A DNA stretch of 64,000 bases, taken from NCBI RefSeq assembly GCF_000317475.1, contig NC_019729.1:5284501-5348500 (forward strand), in the 5' to 3' direction. The stretch comes from Oscillatoria nigro-viridis PCC 7112 (GTDB lineage Bacteria > Cyanobacteriota > Cyanobacteriia > Cyanobacteriales > Microcoleaceae). This document shows positions 9,592 to 18,374 of the stretch, piece by piece. The position numbers were made by a program, and so were the translations under genes. The notes under the pieces are model-generated. The model did no database searches and had not been told where the DNA came from. It was given only the letters and a program-made list of their open reading frames with translations. Each line of letters starts with the position of its first letter. Within the stretch, counting starts at the first letter, position 1.

Positions 9592-10602
9592 ATGTCGAAG
9601 GCCAGCGAGTCCAATCACCCCTATCCACTGCTGGTTGTCATTGTTAACTACCGAACCTCTAGTTTGACAATTGACTGCTTGCGCTCTCTAGTTAGCGAAG
9701 TTCAATCGCTGCCCGGTATGCGAGTTGTAGTTGGCGACAATGCTTCAGGCGATCGCTCCGTCGCAGAAATTAGTAGTGCGATCGCAAAAGAAGGTTGGAG
9801 CGAATGGGCATCCTTCGTTCCCCTAGACCGCAACGGCGGATTTGCCTTCGGAAACAACGCCCTCATCCGTCCCGTCCTCCAATCCACCAATCCTCCCCCT
9901 TACTTCCTGCTTCTCAACCCAGACACCATAGTTCGCCCCGGTGCCTTAAAAGCCCTCGTCGATTTCATGGACTCCCACCCCGAAGCAGGCATCGCCGGCA
10001 GCCGCTTGGAAGACCCCGACGGCACGCCCCAGGAGTCAGCTTTTCGGTTTCACAACATCTTGACCGAACTCGATTTTGGTTGGCGCACAGGCTTCATATC
10101 CAAGTTATTAGCCAACTGGGCTGCCGCGCCTCCCATTTCCCAAGAAACCTGTCAAACTGATTGGGTCGCTGGAGCCAGCATGATCGTCCGTCGCGAAGTA
10201 TTTGAAAAGATTGGCTTGATGGATGAAGCTTATTTCATGTACTGCGAAGAAATGGACTTTTGTCTGCAAGCGAACAAAGCTGGCTGGAGTTGCTGGTACG
10301 TACCGGAGAGTCGCGTTGTCCACCTAGTCGGTCAAAGCTCAGGCGTCACTGACACCAAAAAGCCGGCCAAGCGGCTGCCGACCTATTGGTTTGATTCCCG
10401 GCGTCGGTACTTTATCAAAAACTACGGCTTGGTTTACACAGCATTAACAGATGTATCCTGGGCTTCTGGTTTTGCAGTCTGGAGGGTGCGCCGCGTACTT
10501 CAAGGCAAACCAGATGGCGATCCACCAAAATTACTCAGGGATTTTGTATTGAATAGTGTATTTTTTAAGGGAGGTAAGATTGAAAAATCAAAAAACTTTT
10601 AA
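9592..10602 (+). CDS. family 2 glycosyltransferase (rhamnosyltransferase-like)
   Basis: The 336-residue protein has a GT-A fold: LLVVIVNYRTSSLTIDCLRSL at the N-terminus, the nucleotide-binding VVVGDNASGDRS near residues 45-56, and the metal-binding LLLNPDTIVRPGAL near 105-118. The acceptor-side FMYCEEMDFCLQANKAGW and VHLVGQSSG motifs near 215-250 are typical of WbbL-like rhamnosyltransferases. It would transfer a sugar from a nucleotide donor to a lipid-linked oligosaccharide on the cytoplasmic face of the membrane. It is the first gene of a plus-strand polysaccharide cluster. The 142 bases upstream hold no gene. The donor sugar cannot be deduced. Confidence 0.9.
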   Translation: MSKASESNHPYPLLVVIVNYRTSSLTIDCLRSLVSEVQSLPGMRVVVGDNASGDRSVAEISSAIAKEGWSEWASFVPLDRNGGFAFGNNALIRPVLQSTNPPPYFLLLNPDTIVRPGALKALVDFMDSHPEAGIAGSRLEDPDGTPQESAFRFHNILTELDFGWRTGFISKLLANWAAAPPISQETCQTDWVAGASMIVRREVFEKIGLMDEAYFMYCEEMDFCLQANKAGWSCWYVPESRVVHLVGQSSGVTDTKKPAKRLPTYWFDSRRRYFIKNYGLVYTALTDVSWASGFAVWRVRRVLQGKPDGDPPKLLRDFVLNSVFFKGGKIEKSKNF

Positions 10603-10797
10603 ATGGAGTTGGTAAATCCGTCAAAGCCAAATAAACCAGGTTAACCTAGGTCAGCAAAATATTTTCGGATGTAGGTCAGACATTAGTATGGTCGATGGAG
10701 AAAACCGGGTTGCTCCTTCCTCAAAAATCCGATCGACCAATTAAGATCGTGGGCATCTAGCAATAGAGTAAACAAGAAATAGTGTGAATTACAGCTT

Positions 10798-11379
10798 ATG
10801 GTAACTGAGCAAAACTTAATCACCAGTGAAAATCAAGTAGAAAGCCCAGAATTAGGACTTTGGCAACAAATAAAAGAAGACTGGATTGCTCATGGTCGGG
10901 ATTGGACAAAACCGGGATTTCGTGCCGTAGCAGTTCAACGCTTCGGTGTCTGGAGAATGAAAGTTGAACCCAAGCTACTGCGGGCTCCTTTGAGCATTCT
11001 TTATCGATCGCTCTACCGAAAAGTTCGCAATAGTTACGGGATAGACTTGCCTTACACTGTGAAGCTCGGTCGTCGCGTGGTGATTGAACATCAAAACGCT
11101 ATTATTATTCACGGATACTGTAAAATCGGCGACGACTGCATTATCCGCCAAGGTGTAACGTTGGGAAACCGCTATTTGGACAAACCGCTAGAATCCCCTC
11201 AATTGGGCGATCGGGTTAACGTCGGCGCTGGTGCAAAAATCCTCGGAAAAGTAAACTTGGGAGACGACGTAAATATCGGTGCCAATGCTGTAGTTTTATC
11301 AGACATTCCAGCCGGTCAAACTGCTGTTGGTATTCCTGCCAAGATTCTTCAATCTACGAAAAACCAGGAAAATGCTTAG
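10798..11379 (+). CDS. serine acetyltransferase-like hexapeptide acyltransferase
   Basis: The 193-residue product has an N-terminal helical part and a C-terminal left-handed beta-helix. Hexapeptide repeats run from about 100 to 185 (IGDDCIIRQGVTLG, LGDRVNVGAGAKILG, LGDDVNIGANAVVLSDIP) and end with AVGIPAKIL. The fold matches CysE-like O-acetyltransferases. The protein is shorter than true CysE and sits among glycosyltransferases, so acetylation of a polysaccharide precursor is more likely than cysteine synthesis; that is inference. A 195-base gap separates it from the GT2 gene, so it may have its own promoter. Its last bases overlap the start of the next acetyltransferase. Confidence 0.85.
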   Translation: MVTEQNLITSENQVESPELGLWQQIKEDWIAHGRDWTKPGFRAVAVQRFGVWRMKVEPKLLRAPLSILYRSLYRKVRNSYGIDLPYTVKLGRRVVIEHQNAIIIHGYCKIGDDCIIRQGVTLGNRYLDKPLESPQLGDRVNVGAGAKILGKVNLGDDVNIGANAVVLSDIPAGQTAVGIPAKILQSTKNQENA

Positions 11380-12028
11380 ATCGACATTGCAAAAAATTAT
11401 CCGCCATCTTGCCATGCGTTACGGCAAGTTCCCGGGTCTTTACGTCCAATTCTGTAACCCTTGTTCCAAAGAATACACAGAATTTCTCCGCCGCCACGGC
11501 AACTTGTACGCGATCGGCGAAAATTGCAGCATCTGGCCAAATACCGTCTTTGGAGATCCCGCCTACACCCGCATCGGCAACAATGTTCACTTCTCATCTT
11601 GTACCCTGCTAGGCCACGACGGCTCGATCGCCATGCTTGACCGGGCTTACAACGTTAAACTAGAGGCCGTAGGCAAGATAGATATCCGCGACAACGTATT
11701 TATCGGCTTCAATGCGATCGTCCTTCGCAACGTCACTATCGGCCCAAATGCGATCGTCGCCGCCGGTGCCGTCGTCACCAAAGATGTCGCCGAGGGCGAT
11801 ATAGTGGGCGGCGTCCCCGCCAGACCGATAGGCCGCGTCGAAGACTTAGTGAAAAAATTGCAAGCCGAAACTCAAAGCCTGCCCTGGGCAGATTTGATTA
11901 ACAGCCGCGAGGGCAGCTTCGACCCCGAAATTGAACCCCAGCTCGTAAAGTTACGAGTGTCGCACTTCTACGGCAACACATCCACTCCAACTGCGGCCCA
12001 ATTCCAGCAATCTACCTACTCAAGTTAG
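11372..12028 (+). CDS. hexapeptide-repeat O-acetyltransferase (WbbJ/maltose acetyltransferase-like)
   Basis: The 218-residue protein contains beta-helix repeats (IGENCSIWPNTVFGD, RIGNNVHFSSCTLLGHDG, IRDNVFIGFNAIVLRNVTIG, PNAIVAAGAVVTKDV) closing with GGVPARPIGR. This is the standard end of WbbJ-type O-acetyltransferases. I chose the ATG at 11372, preceded by a good AGGA ribosome-binding site and overlapping the previous stop by 8 bases; an in-frame ATG at 11327 lies deep inside the upstream gene. The overlap implies translational coupling with the preceding acetyltransferase. The C-terminal 30 residues are extra and low in complexity. Likely role is O-acetylation of a surface polysaccharide unit. 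Confidence 0.87.
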   Translation: MLRSTLQKIIRHLAMRYGKFPGLYVQFCNPCSKEYTEFLRRHGNLYAIGENCSIWPNTVFGDPAYTRIGNNVHFSSCTLLGHDGSIAMLDRAYNVKLEAVGKIDIRDNVFIGFNAIVLRNVTIGPNAIVAAGAVVTKDVAEGDIVGGVPARPIGRVEDLVKKLQAETQSLPWADLINSREGSFDPEIEPQLVKLRVSHFYGNTSTPTAAQFQQSTYSS

Positions 12029-12030
12029 AG

Positions 12031-12612
12031 ATGCCTGTTAAGGTAAACTGCACAAATAAGCACAATTGTCAACATCATCAAAATATTCCACAAACAATGG
12101 TTGAGTCAATCACTAAGCCAATCGTTTCTGCTACAGAAGCAGACTGGAGCCGCGAAAAACCCAGCAATTGGTGGGAGCCGAGTCGCCAACTGCTCAAATC
12201 TATCCGCAACTATCAAAAGTGGCAGCAGCAGGGTGGGATTTTCGGCTATTTTTTATGCCGTTGGAACATCATTCAGTATCGATTCTGGAGCGTTGTAACT
12301 GCAACAGACATCCCTTTAAACTGCCAAATACAAGGAGGACTGGTACTGCCTCATCCTAATGGCATTGTCATTCACCCAAGTGCTTCCATTGGCCCTAACT
12401 GTATGATTTTTCAACAGGTGACAATTGTTGCTGATGTCAAAATCGGCGGTCACGTCGATATTGGTGCAGGAGCGAAAATTATTCGCTCCGTAACGATCGG
12501 CGATCATGCTTTGATTGGTGCTAATGCTGTGGTGATTTGTGACGTGCCACCAGGTGCAACCGCAGTGGGAATTCCCGCAAAAATCATCGAAAAAAAGACC
12601 CCGAAAGTCTGA
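12031..12612 (+). CDS. second serine acetyltransferase-like hexapeptide acyltransferase
   Basis: This gene begins 2 bases after the previous stop. Its 193-residue product ends in a beta-helix with IHPSASIGPNCMIFQQVTI, IGGHVDIGAGAKIIRS, IGDHALIGANAVVICDVP and AVGIPAKIIEKK, again CysE-like in form. The first 22 residues are unlike the family and rich in Asn/His, so translation may instead start at the internal ATG at 12097 (MVESITKP). With the two preceding genes it forms a set of three acetyltransferases packed in about 1.8 kb. This suggests a multiply acetylated exopolysaccharide. Confidence 0.85.
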   Translation: MPVKVNCTNKHNCQHHQNIPQTMVESITKPIVSATEADWSREKPSNWWEPSRQLLKSIRNYQKWQQQGGIFGYFLCRWNIIQYRFWSVVTATDIPLNCQIQGGLVLPHPNGIVIHPSASIGPNCMIFQQVTIVADVKIGGHVDIGAGAKIIRSVTIGDHALIGANAVVICDVPPGATAVGIPAKIIEKKTPKV

Positions 12613-12709
12613 TAAAAATTATAGAAGTCGCAGAAAAATTCTGAAATTAGCTGGACTTTTATTAAAATATACAACGAACTACTCAGTAGTCGAATTCAAG
12701 AGGTAAACC

Positions 12710-13723
12710 TTGAAACAAATTGGATTAGTGGCGATCGGACGAAATGAAGGGCAGCGCCTCCGCCAATGCCTAGTCTCGGCCACAGACAAAGTTGCCCGCG
12801 TCGTCTATGTCGATTCCGGCTCAACAGACGGTAGCCTAGAGTTAGCCCGATCGATCGGAGCCGATACACTAGAACTAGACTTATCTATACCGTTTACCGC
12901 AGCACGCGCCAGAAACGAAGGCTTTGCCCGCTTGCTGCAACTAGCGCCAGACATCGAATTTGTCCAATTTGTGGACGGTGACTGCGAAGTAGTTGATGGA
13001 TGGATCGATCGAGCTGAGAGCGAACTCGCAGCCCAACCAGACGTAGCAGCAGTATGCGGGCGCAGGCGCGAACGATACCCCGAAGCAAGCATCTACAACC
13101 AATTGTGCGACATTGAGTGGGATACCCCCATCGGCGAAACCAAAGCCTGCGGTGGCGACTCCATGATGCGCGCCACCGCATTTGAGCAAGTCGAAGGTTT
13201 CAATCCCGCATTAATAGCCGGCGAAGAGCCCGAACTGTGCTTGCGGCTTCGCCAAAAAGGTTGGAAAATTCTTCGCTTAGACGCAGAAATGACCCTGCAC
13301 GACGCGCAAATGACCAGTTTCGCTCAGTGGTGGAAGCGGGCTCAAAGAGCGGGTCATGCCTATGCCGAAGGCTCCTGGATGCACGGAAGCGAACCAGAGC
13401 GCCATTGGGTCAAAGAAACGCGCAGCACCTGGTTTTGGGGCTTAGTCTTGCCAGCCCTAGCTTTGGCCATGACATGGCCGACAAAAGGCTGGAGCCTGTT
13501 ACTATTGAGTGGCTACCCCTTAGCAACCTATCGCACCTATAACTATTATATAAAGTATCGGGATCTCACAACTAAAGACGCAGCCATCTACGCTTTGTCA
13601 TGTGTATTAGCCAAATTTCCGCAGTTACAAGGTCAAATCCAGTTTCACCAGCGCCGATTGCTGGGGCAGCAGAGCAAGCTAATCGAATACAAAACAACCA
13701 ACTCTATTAATTCAGCCAGCTAG
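12710..13723 (+). CDS. family 2 glycosyltransferase, TTG start
   Basis: The 337-residue protein is a GT-A enzyme: IGLVAIGRNEGQRLRQCL at the start, VVYVDSGSTDGS near 31-42, and the metal-binding FVDGDCEV near 85-92. GGDSMMRATAFEQVEGF and EEPELCLRLRQKGW follow near 150-185. A hydrophobic stretch around 250-285 could associate with the membrane. The start is a TTG at 12710, preceded at good spacing by AAGAGGT (12698-12704); no ATG fits the frame. It probably elongates the same polysaccharide as its neighbours. Gaps of 97 bases upstream and 46 downstream are compatible with one operon. Confidence 0.88.
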   Translation: MKQIGLVAIGRNEGQRLRQCLVSATDKVARVVYVDSGSTDGSLELARSIGADTLELDLSIPFTAARARNEGFARLLQLAPDIEFVQFVDGDCEVVDGWIDRAESELAAQPDVAAVCGRRRERYPEASIYNQLCDIEWDTPIGETKACGGDSMMRATAFEQVEGFNPALIAGEEPELCLRLRQKGWKILRLDAEMTLHDAQMTSFAQWWKRAQRAGHAYAEGSWMHGSEPERHWVKETRSTWFWGLVLPALALAMTWPTKGWSLLLLSGYPLATYRTYNYYIKYRDLTTKDAAIYALSCVLAKFPQLQGQIQFHQRRLLGQQSKLIEYKTTNSINSAS

Positions 13724-13769
13724 AATTACAGCTAACGTCCCAGAAAGTCCACCCCTGAGTAGCAAACAA

Positions 13770-15065
13770 ATGAGTAATAAAAAATTAAAAGTTTTACTAA
13801 TTGTAGAACAGTGCAATCCTGAATGGGCATCAGTACCTTTGGTGGGATACAATTTTTTTCAAAAAATAAACAATTTAGTTGATGCCACACTCGTTACCCA
13901 TATTAGAAATAAACCCGCCCTTGAAAAACACCCAGAATACGAAAAAGTTTTCTATCTTGAAGAATCAAATTTAAATAAACAATATTATAAAATAGTCGAA
14001 AAGATTACGGCAAACGGGCGAATAAATTGGCCTCTTTATAATGCCTTGAGCTACCCCATATATGAAGAATTTAATCGGCAAGTATATCAAAAATTTAAAG
14101 CAAAAATCCTAAACGGAGACTATGACATAGTTCATGGAATTACCCCGATGATGCCGCGGTATCCGTTTAAGGTAGTCAGTGTCTGCCAGCAGACTCCTTT
14201 TATTCTCGGGCCGGTGAATGGGGGAATTCCCTTTCCACCAGGTTTTCAAGAAACGGCCAGACAAGAATTTGCTCAATTCAACTTTTTGAGAGCAGTTGGT
14301 AGAGCATTAATTCCAGGTTATGTAGAAACTTACAAAAAAGCAGACAAAATTTTAGCAGGTTCAACCTATACTTTAAATATGCTCAAGGATTTGTTTGCAA
14401 TCCCCGAGCAAAGAATTGATTTGTTCTACGAAAATGGCATTTCAGAGGAATTTTTAAATCAGACAAATATCCCTAATAAAGATTTCAGCCATATCAATCT
14501 GCTTTTTGTGGGTCGATTAGTTCCCTACAAATGCGCTGATATTGTCATTGAGTCTATTGGGAAATTAGACTATGCAATTCAAAGTAAAATCCGCTTAACC
14601 ATAGTAGGAGACGGCTCAGAAAGAAACAACTTGGAAAACCGAGTGAAGGAGCTTAATTTAGGCGAAATAGTCAGCTTTGCCGGGTGGGTAAATCAACAAG
14701 AAACTCTGGATTATTACAGGAAAGCCGATATTTTTTGTTTCCCTTCGATCCGAGAGTTTGGCGGCGCAGTGGTAATGGAAGCTATGGCTTGCGGCCTCCC
14801 CTGCATCGTTGCCAATAATGGCGGTATTGGTGAATACGTAAATGAAGAAACTGGTTTTAAGATAGAGCCGACTTCTAGAGAGTATCTCACCCAGGAGTTG
14901 ACAAATAAAATAAAGATGTTAGTCGAAGATGATCGGCTGCGGGAAAGTATGTCAGCTAAGGCGATTGAAAAAGCCAGAGAATTTGAATGGGAGAACAAGG
15001 CCAGAAAAATCGTCGAGATTTATGAAAAACTGCTCGGTGAGAAAGGTACTCGTGCATCGGCATAG
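13770..15065 (+). CDS. family 4 glycosyltransferase (GT-B)
   Basis: The 431-residue product has the two-domain GT-B layout, with an N-terminal KVLLIVEQCNPEWASVPLVG segment and a C-terminal GT4 domain from about 245 (INLLFVGRLVPYKCADIVIESI). The donor-site motif SIREFGGAVVMEAMACGLP near 328-346 supplies the E-x7-E pair. The gene is more AT-rich than the GT2 genes upstream, with poly-A-type codons, suggesting separate acquisition. The last codon and stop lie inside the 10-bp target duplication of an ISAs1-type insertion, so the element landed exactly at the gene's end and the stop was kept. Confidence 0.9.
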   Translation: MSNKKLKVLLIVEQCNPEWASVPLVGYNFFQKINNLVDATLVTHIRNKPALEKHPEYEKVFYLEESNLNKQYYKIVEKITANGRINWPLYNALSYPIYEEFNRQVYQKFKAKILNGDYDIVHGITPMMPRYPFKVVSVCQQTPFILGPVNGGIPFPPGFQETARQEFAQFNFLRAVGRALIPGYVETYKKADKILAGSTYTLNMLKDLFAIPEQRIDLFYENGISEEFLNQTNIPNKDFSHINLLFVGRLVPYKCADIVIESIGKLDYAIQSKIRLTIVGDGSERNNLENRVKELNLGEIVSFAGWVNQQETLDYYRKADIFCFPSIREFGGAVVMEAMACGLPCIVANNGGIGEYVNEETGFKIEPTSREYLTQELTNKIKMLVEDDRLRESMSAKAIEKAREFEWENKARKIVEIYEKLLGEKGTRASA

Positions 15066-15069
15066 TAGT

Positions 15070-16540
15070 CAGGGTAAACGCATCTAAATTAAGTTGACAG
15101 AAAATCATATTTGTGCGTGAGTCTTTTTCTGGAAAAATCCTTCTTAAAACTCTTAAATCCGATGGAATTAACCAAGTAAAAATCGAGCTTTAAGAACTTC
15201 TAAATTCTCGAAGCTGAATCAATTTAGATCGGGAATCTGTTTGAGTTTTCGAGTGTTAACTGGCAGAGTTTAAGATTTGGACTAAATAATTATTATCCAT
15301 TCCCGCCAGATACCGCTTCATTTTTAAACTTCCTTTAAATCCTTTTTCTTGTTTCAGTAAATTGATGGCACTCGCGACGTATAAGAGCAAAGTTTTCAGG
15401 AGAATTATCTTTACGAATCCGACTCTTGTCTTCACAAAAAGTAACATCCAATGTCCAATGTAAGCTATTTTCAATACCCCAATGACTGCGAATTGCTTGA
15501 GAAATCTTCTCGGCATTACTGCCTAAACTACTCAAATAAAAGCGAACTTCTGTGGTTGTTTTATTCCACAAACGTCTTTCACTTACGATCATCACAACCG
15601 TTTTTAATCCAGCCCATAAGGATTGATTATGAAGAGATGGAAGCTCTGAGACTGCCACCGTCCAAATTTGTCTTTTTTCAACTCGATGATGCCCGGCTTC
15701 TATTTGTTGATAATAGCTATGCTCTCTGCCACCAAACTCTTCTTTTCGAGCTAATTCAAACCAGTTTTTTACGTCTTCATGAAGAAGTTTTTGATTCCCT
15801 TTTAGCGCTAAAAGATAATCTCCTTTCTTCTTAATTATGAGCGCTGCTATTTCTTTCTGACATCCCAAAGCATCGATGGTTATTATGCTTCCAGCAATTT
15901 CTAGCAGCTCTAACAAAGCCGGAATTGCCGTCACTTCGTTGGATTTCTTATTGACTTTTTTTTGCCCTAAAACTAATTGATGGGATGAAGACCATGCACT
16001 GACTATATGCAATGGCTTTTGGCTGTGATTACGGTCATAAGATTGTTTCATTGTTTTGCCATCAATGGCTATGACTTCTAGCTCCAACTTTTGGGTGATT
16101 GAATTTATCCAACTCAAAAAACACTCTTGAAACTGCTGCGGTTCAATTCGAGCAAATACTCGACTAAATGTATCATGAGAAGGAATTCCGTTCGGCAGTT
16201 CTAGAAAACCTTTCAGCCATTCATATTTGGTTGTTCCATAGAGTTCTATTGCTTCCCATCCATCTGCACCGCTGATGACAGCTAGAATCGCAATTGCTAC
16301 AATATCTATTAATAAATGCTGTTTACTTCTTTCTATTCTTGGATCGGTCAAGGTTCCAAAATGGTTTAAAAAACAAGCGTTTAATAAGTGTGTCGGGTTC
16401 GATACACCTATTGTTTTTTGTTGGGCAGTTAAAGTCGAAGTAAACCCTTTCGCCATCGATCGCACCTAATTACGCACTTGATTTAGCCCAATACTTCATC
16501 ATATCATGTTTTAGGTTGAAATTAAGATGCGTTTACCCTG
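15070..16540 (-). mobile_element. ISAs1-family insertion sequence, complete ends
   Basis: The element is bounded by perfect 16-bp inverted ends, CAGGGTAAACGCATCT at 15070-15085 and its complement at 16525-16540. A 10-bp direct repeat GCATAGTAGT lies on each side (15060-15069 and 16541-16550). Length is 1471 bp. The CAGGG tip and 10-bp duplication fit the ISAs1 family, as does the transposase inside. Because that gene is frameshifted, this copy probably cannot move unaided. The same tips bound the MITE at 40826-41019. Confidence 0.95.
15256..16465 (-). pseudogene. ISAs1 transposase, frameshifted near its 3' end
   Basis: The main frame (16465 to 15335) encodes a DDE transposase with the ISAs1 pattern: LNHFGTLTDPRIERSKQH, DIVAIAILAVISGADGWEAIE, the first Asp in VIAIDGKTMKQS, IITIDALGCQKEIA with LALKGNQK, and IRSHWGIENSLHWTLDVTF. 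After ENFALIRR the frame runs into an unrelated tail. The expected ending (AINLLKQEKGFKGSLKMKRYLAG) continues in another frame down to 15256. A single extra base near 15374 explains this. It is most simply a recent inactivating mutation; I see no slippery heptamer that would argue for programmed frameshifting. Confidence 0.88.
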
Positions 16541-16592
16541 GCATAGTAGTAGATAAATATCCTTGACCTAAAAATTAGAAAGCAGGTACCAA

Positions 16593-17107
16593 ATGAAGGC
16601 AAAAATTGGATACTTTCTTCCACAATTTCCAAGACAAACACACATTTTTTTGTGGCGGGAGCGACAATTTATTGCATAACTTGGAATTGAAACAGATTTG
16701 ATGTCAGCTCAACTGCCCCCGAAAGCGATAGCTTCTCACGTATGGGCAGAAGAAGCTAAAAAAAATACTTTTTATCTATTTCCCTTGGCTGCCAAAATTT
16801 TTATTAACTCATTTGTAGAGGTTCTCAAAGCTGAGCCTGCTGCATGGTGGCAGTGCCTCGCAGTTATTGCCAAAGCGGGAGATACATCTTTATATCAAAA
16901 GGTTCGGCTATTGGCATTGGTTTTTGTTGCTGGCAAACTAGCAAGGTTAACAAAAACGGCATTGCTGAATCACGGTAGGAAAATAGATAAGTTGGAAATT
17001 CCGAAGCTGTTCTGACGCGCTGGTTTCATTTTTTGCAGATTGAGTCGTTCATACCATAAATCAGCAACGCCACAAAAACAAAAGGTTGGTCGCACATCCA
17101 CGTTCAT
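16593..17107 (+). pseudogene. remnant of a third GT4 glycosyltransferase gene
   Basis: From the ATG at 16593 the frame reads MKAKIGYFLPQFPRQTHIF and LWRERQFIA, the usual start of colanic-acid-type GT4 enzymes. It is broken by a TAA at 16677-16679. The same frame continues with PPKAIASHVWAEEAKKNTFYLFP and runs to LARLTKT at 16957. A 114-bp MITE interrupts it there. Beyond the MITE the frame resumes as KGWSHIHVH up to 17107, where an IS630-type element begins. The rest of the gene (all of the donor-binding domain) is gone. It lies just downstream of the intact GT4 gene, separated by the ISAs1 element. Confidence 0.85.
16958..17071. mobile_element. MITE with GGCATTGC/GCAACGCC ends, 8-bp target duplication
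   Basis: The 114-bp element has imperfect 24-bp inverted ends (19 of 24 match; GGCATTGCTGAATCACGG on the left, complement of GGCGTTGCTGATTTATGG on the right). It is flanked by the direct repeat ACAAAAAC at 16950-16957 and 17072-17079. It has no coding capacity. Its interior resembles the 112-bp element at 23987-24098. It interrupts the GT4 pseudogene, whose frame resumes on the far side. Confidence 0.9.
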
Positions 17108-18347
17108 TAGGGACTTGCGTAAAAATAACATACCAGCTAGGGCGGGCAGATAGTGATATCCCATTTGGGCAAACTTTCCTCCTGTTGCCAAAAAACTTTG
17201 GATTTAACTTGGATTTGCTCTAGCTCTTGAGTCGTAATATCAAATAGAAAAAATGGTGCTACAAATAAAGCGAAGGCGATTTTAGGAAAAAGTGTGATGT
17301 CAGGAATACTAAAAATAGAGATGGGAGAGTCTTTAGACAGCCTCAAAGAACTATTGGGCAAACAAAAAACTGGGAAGACCAAAGAAAGACTCCAAGCGCT
17401 GTATTGGTTAAAAAGTGGGCCAAGTCAGACCGTCGATGAACTGGCATTACGTTTAGGACATCATCGAACTACAGTATCAAGGTGGTTAAGCCTTTACCGT
17501 ACAGGCGGACTCAACCACCTACTAAACATTAAAACCAGTTCGGGGAGGAGCCCAAAGGTCTCTCCAGAAATTGAAAATCGTTTAGTGTCAGAACTCTCTG
17601 ACCCAGAAGGTTTTGCGAGTTATCAAGAAGTGCAAGTGTGGTTGAAGATAGCGTGGGATGTAGAGATGTCTTACACCGGAGTGCGTAAATTAGTCCGATA
17701 TCGCTTGCAGTCGAAGTTAAAAGTGCCACGACCGCAGGATGCTAAACAAAAAGAAGGAGCAGTAGAGAGCTTTAAAAAAAACTCTGTCAAAGTATAAATG
17801 AACGGCTTGAACCCCTAGGCAGTCTGCGAGACATCTATAAAAACCTGCGCTACTGGTGTGAGGATGAAAGCCGAATAGGACTCAAGACATCCTAGGGAAA
17901 AAAGCTAACTCTCAAAGGAGTGCAGCCAGTAGGAATCGAACAATGGCAATTCGAGTATCTATGGTTGTATGGGTTGGTTGAACCCAAAACTGGGTCAAGC
18001 TTTTTTTATGAATTCTGTCATCTAGATAGTATTTGCTGTGAAAAGTATTTAGAGCTATTCGCCAAACAATATCCGGAAGACTTACATATTATCCAGTTAG
18101 ATAATGGTCCTTTACATCAAGCTTGGGAATTAGCCATTCCTGATAACATTGTGTTATTATGTCAACCCCTTATAGCCCACAGGTCAATCCCATTGAAAGA
18201 TTCTGGAAAGAACTGAAAAAACAGTTAAAATGGCAGCTTTTTGATGACTTAGATGACCTGCGACAAACTTTGTCCAAAGAAATTAATCAATTAACTCGTG
18301 AACTGATTAGCTCTGTGAGCGGATGGAAATTTATTTGAGACGCCCTA
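17108..18347 (+). mobile_element. IS630-type insertion sequence, decayed
   Basis: The region starts TAGGGACTTGCG at 17108 and ends ATTTGAGACGCCCTA at 18347, so both ends carry the TAGGG/CCCTA tips expected of an IS630-type element inserted at TA. It encloses an IS630-like transposase reading frame. Inverted-repeat similarity beyond the tip is poor, so the left boundary rests mainly on where the glycosyltransferase remnant stops. About 185 bases between the left tip and the transposase start hold no gene. Confidence 0.7.
17294..18338 (+). pseudogene. IS630-family transposase, multiply disrupted
   Basis: The first frame (17294-17797) gives the N-terminal helix-turn-helix part (TVDELALRLGHHRTTVSRWLSLY, GRSPKVSPEIENRLVSEL). 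At a run of eight A (17774-17781) the homologous frame shifts by -1; such runs are used for programmed frameshifting in this family. The catalytic half follows with the first Asp in YWCEDESRIGLKT, the second in IIQLDNGPLHQAW, and the Glu in NPIERFWKELKKQLKW. A TAG at 17893-17895 and a further 1-base shift near 18168 break the catalytic half. All three DDE residues survive in pieces, but no single product is possible. Confidence 0.87.
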
Positions 18348-18374
18348 TCTGTAGCAAACATTTAGGTAATTGAT

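Noticed and set aside
11327..11371. Upstream start for the WbbJ-like gene
   Set aside because: It would lie 50 bases inside the previous gene with no ribosome-binding site, while the ATG at 11372 has AGGA at good spacing and fits the family start.
18341..18363. Possible further GT4 codons (Ser-Val-Ala-Asn) between the IS630 and IS4 elements
   Set aside because: The frame fits only if the TA target duplication is ignored, and a stop follows at once, so it is not firm evidence of remaining gene.
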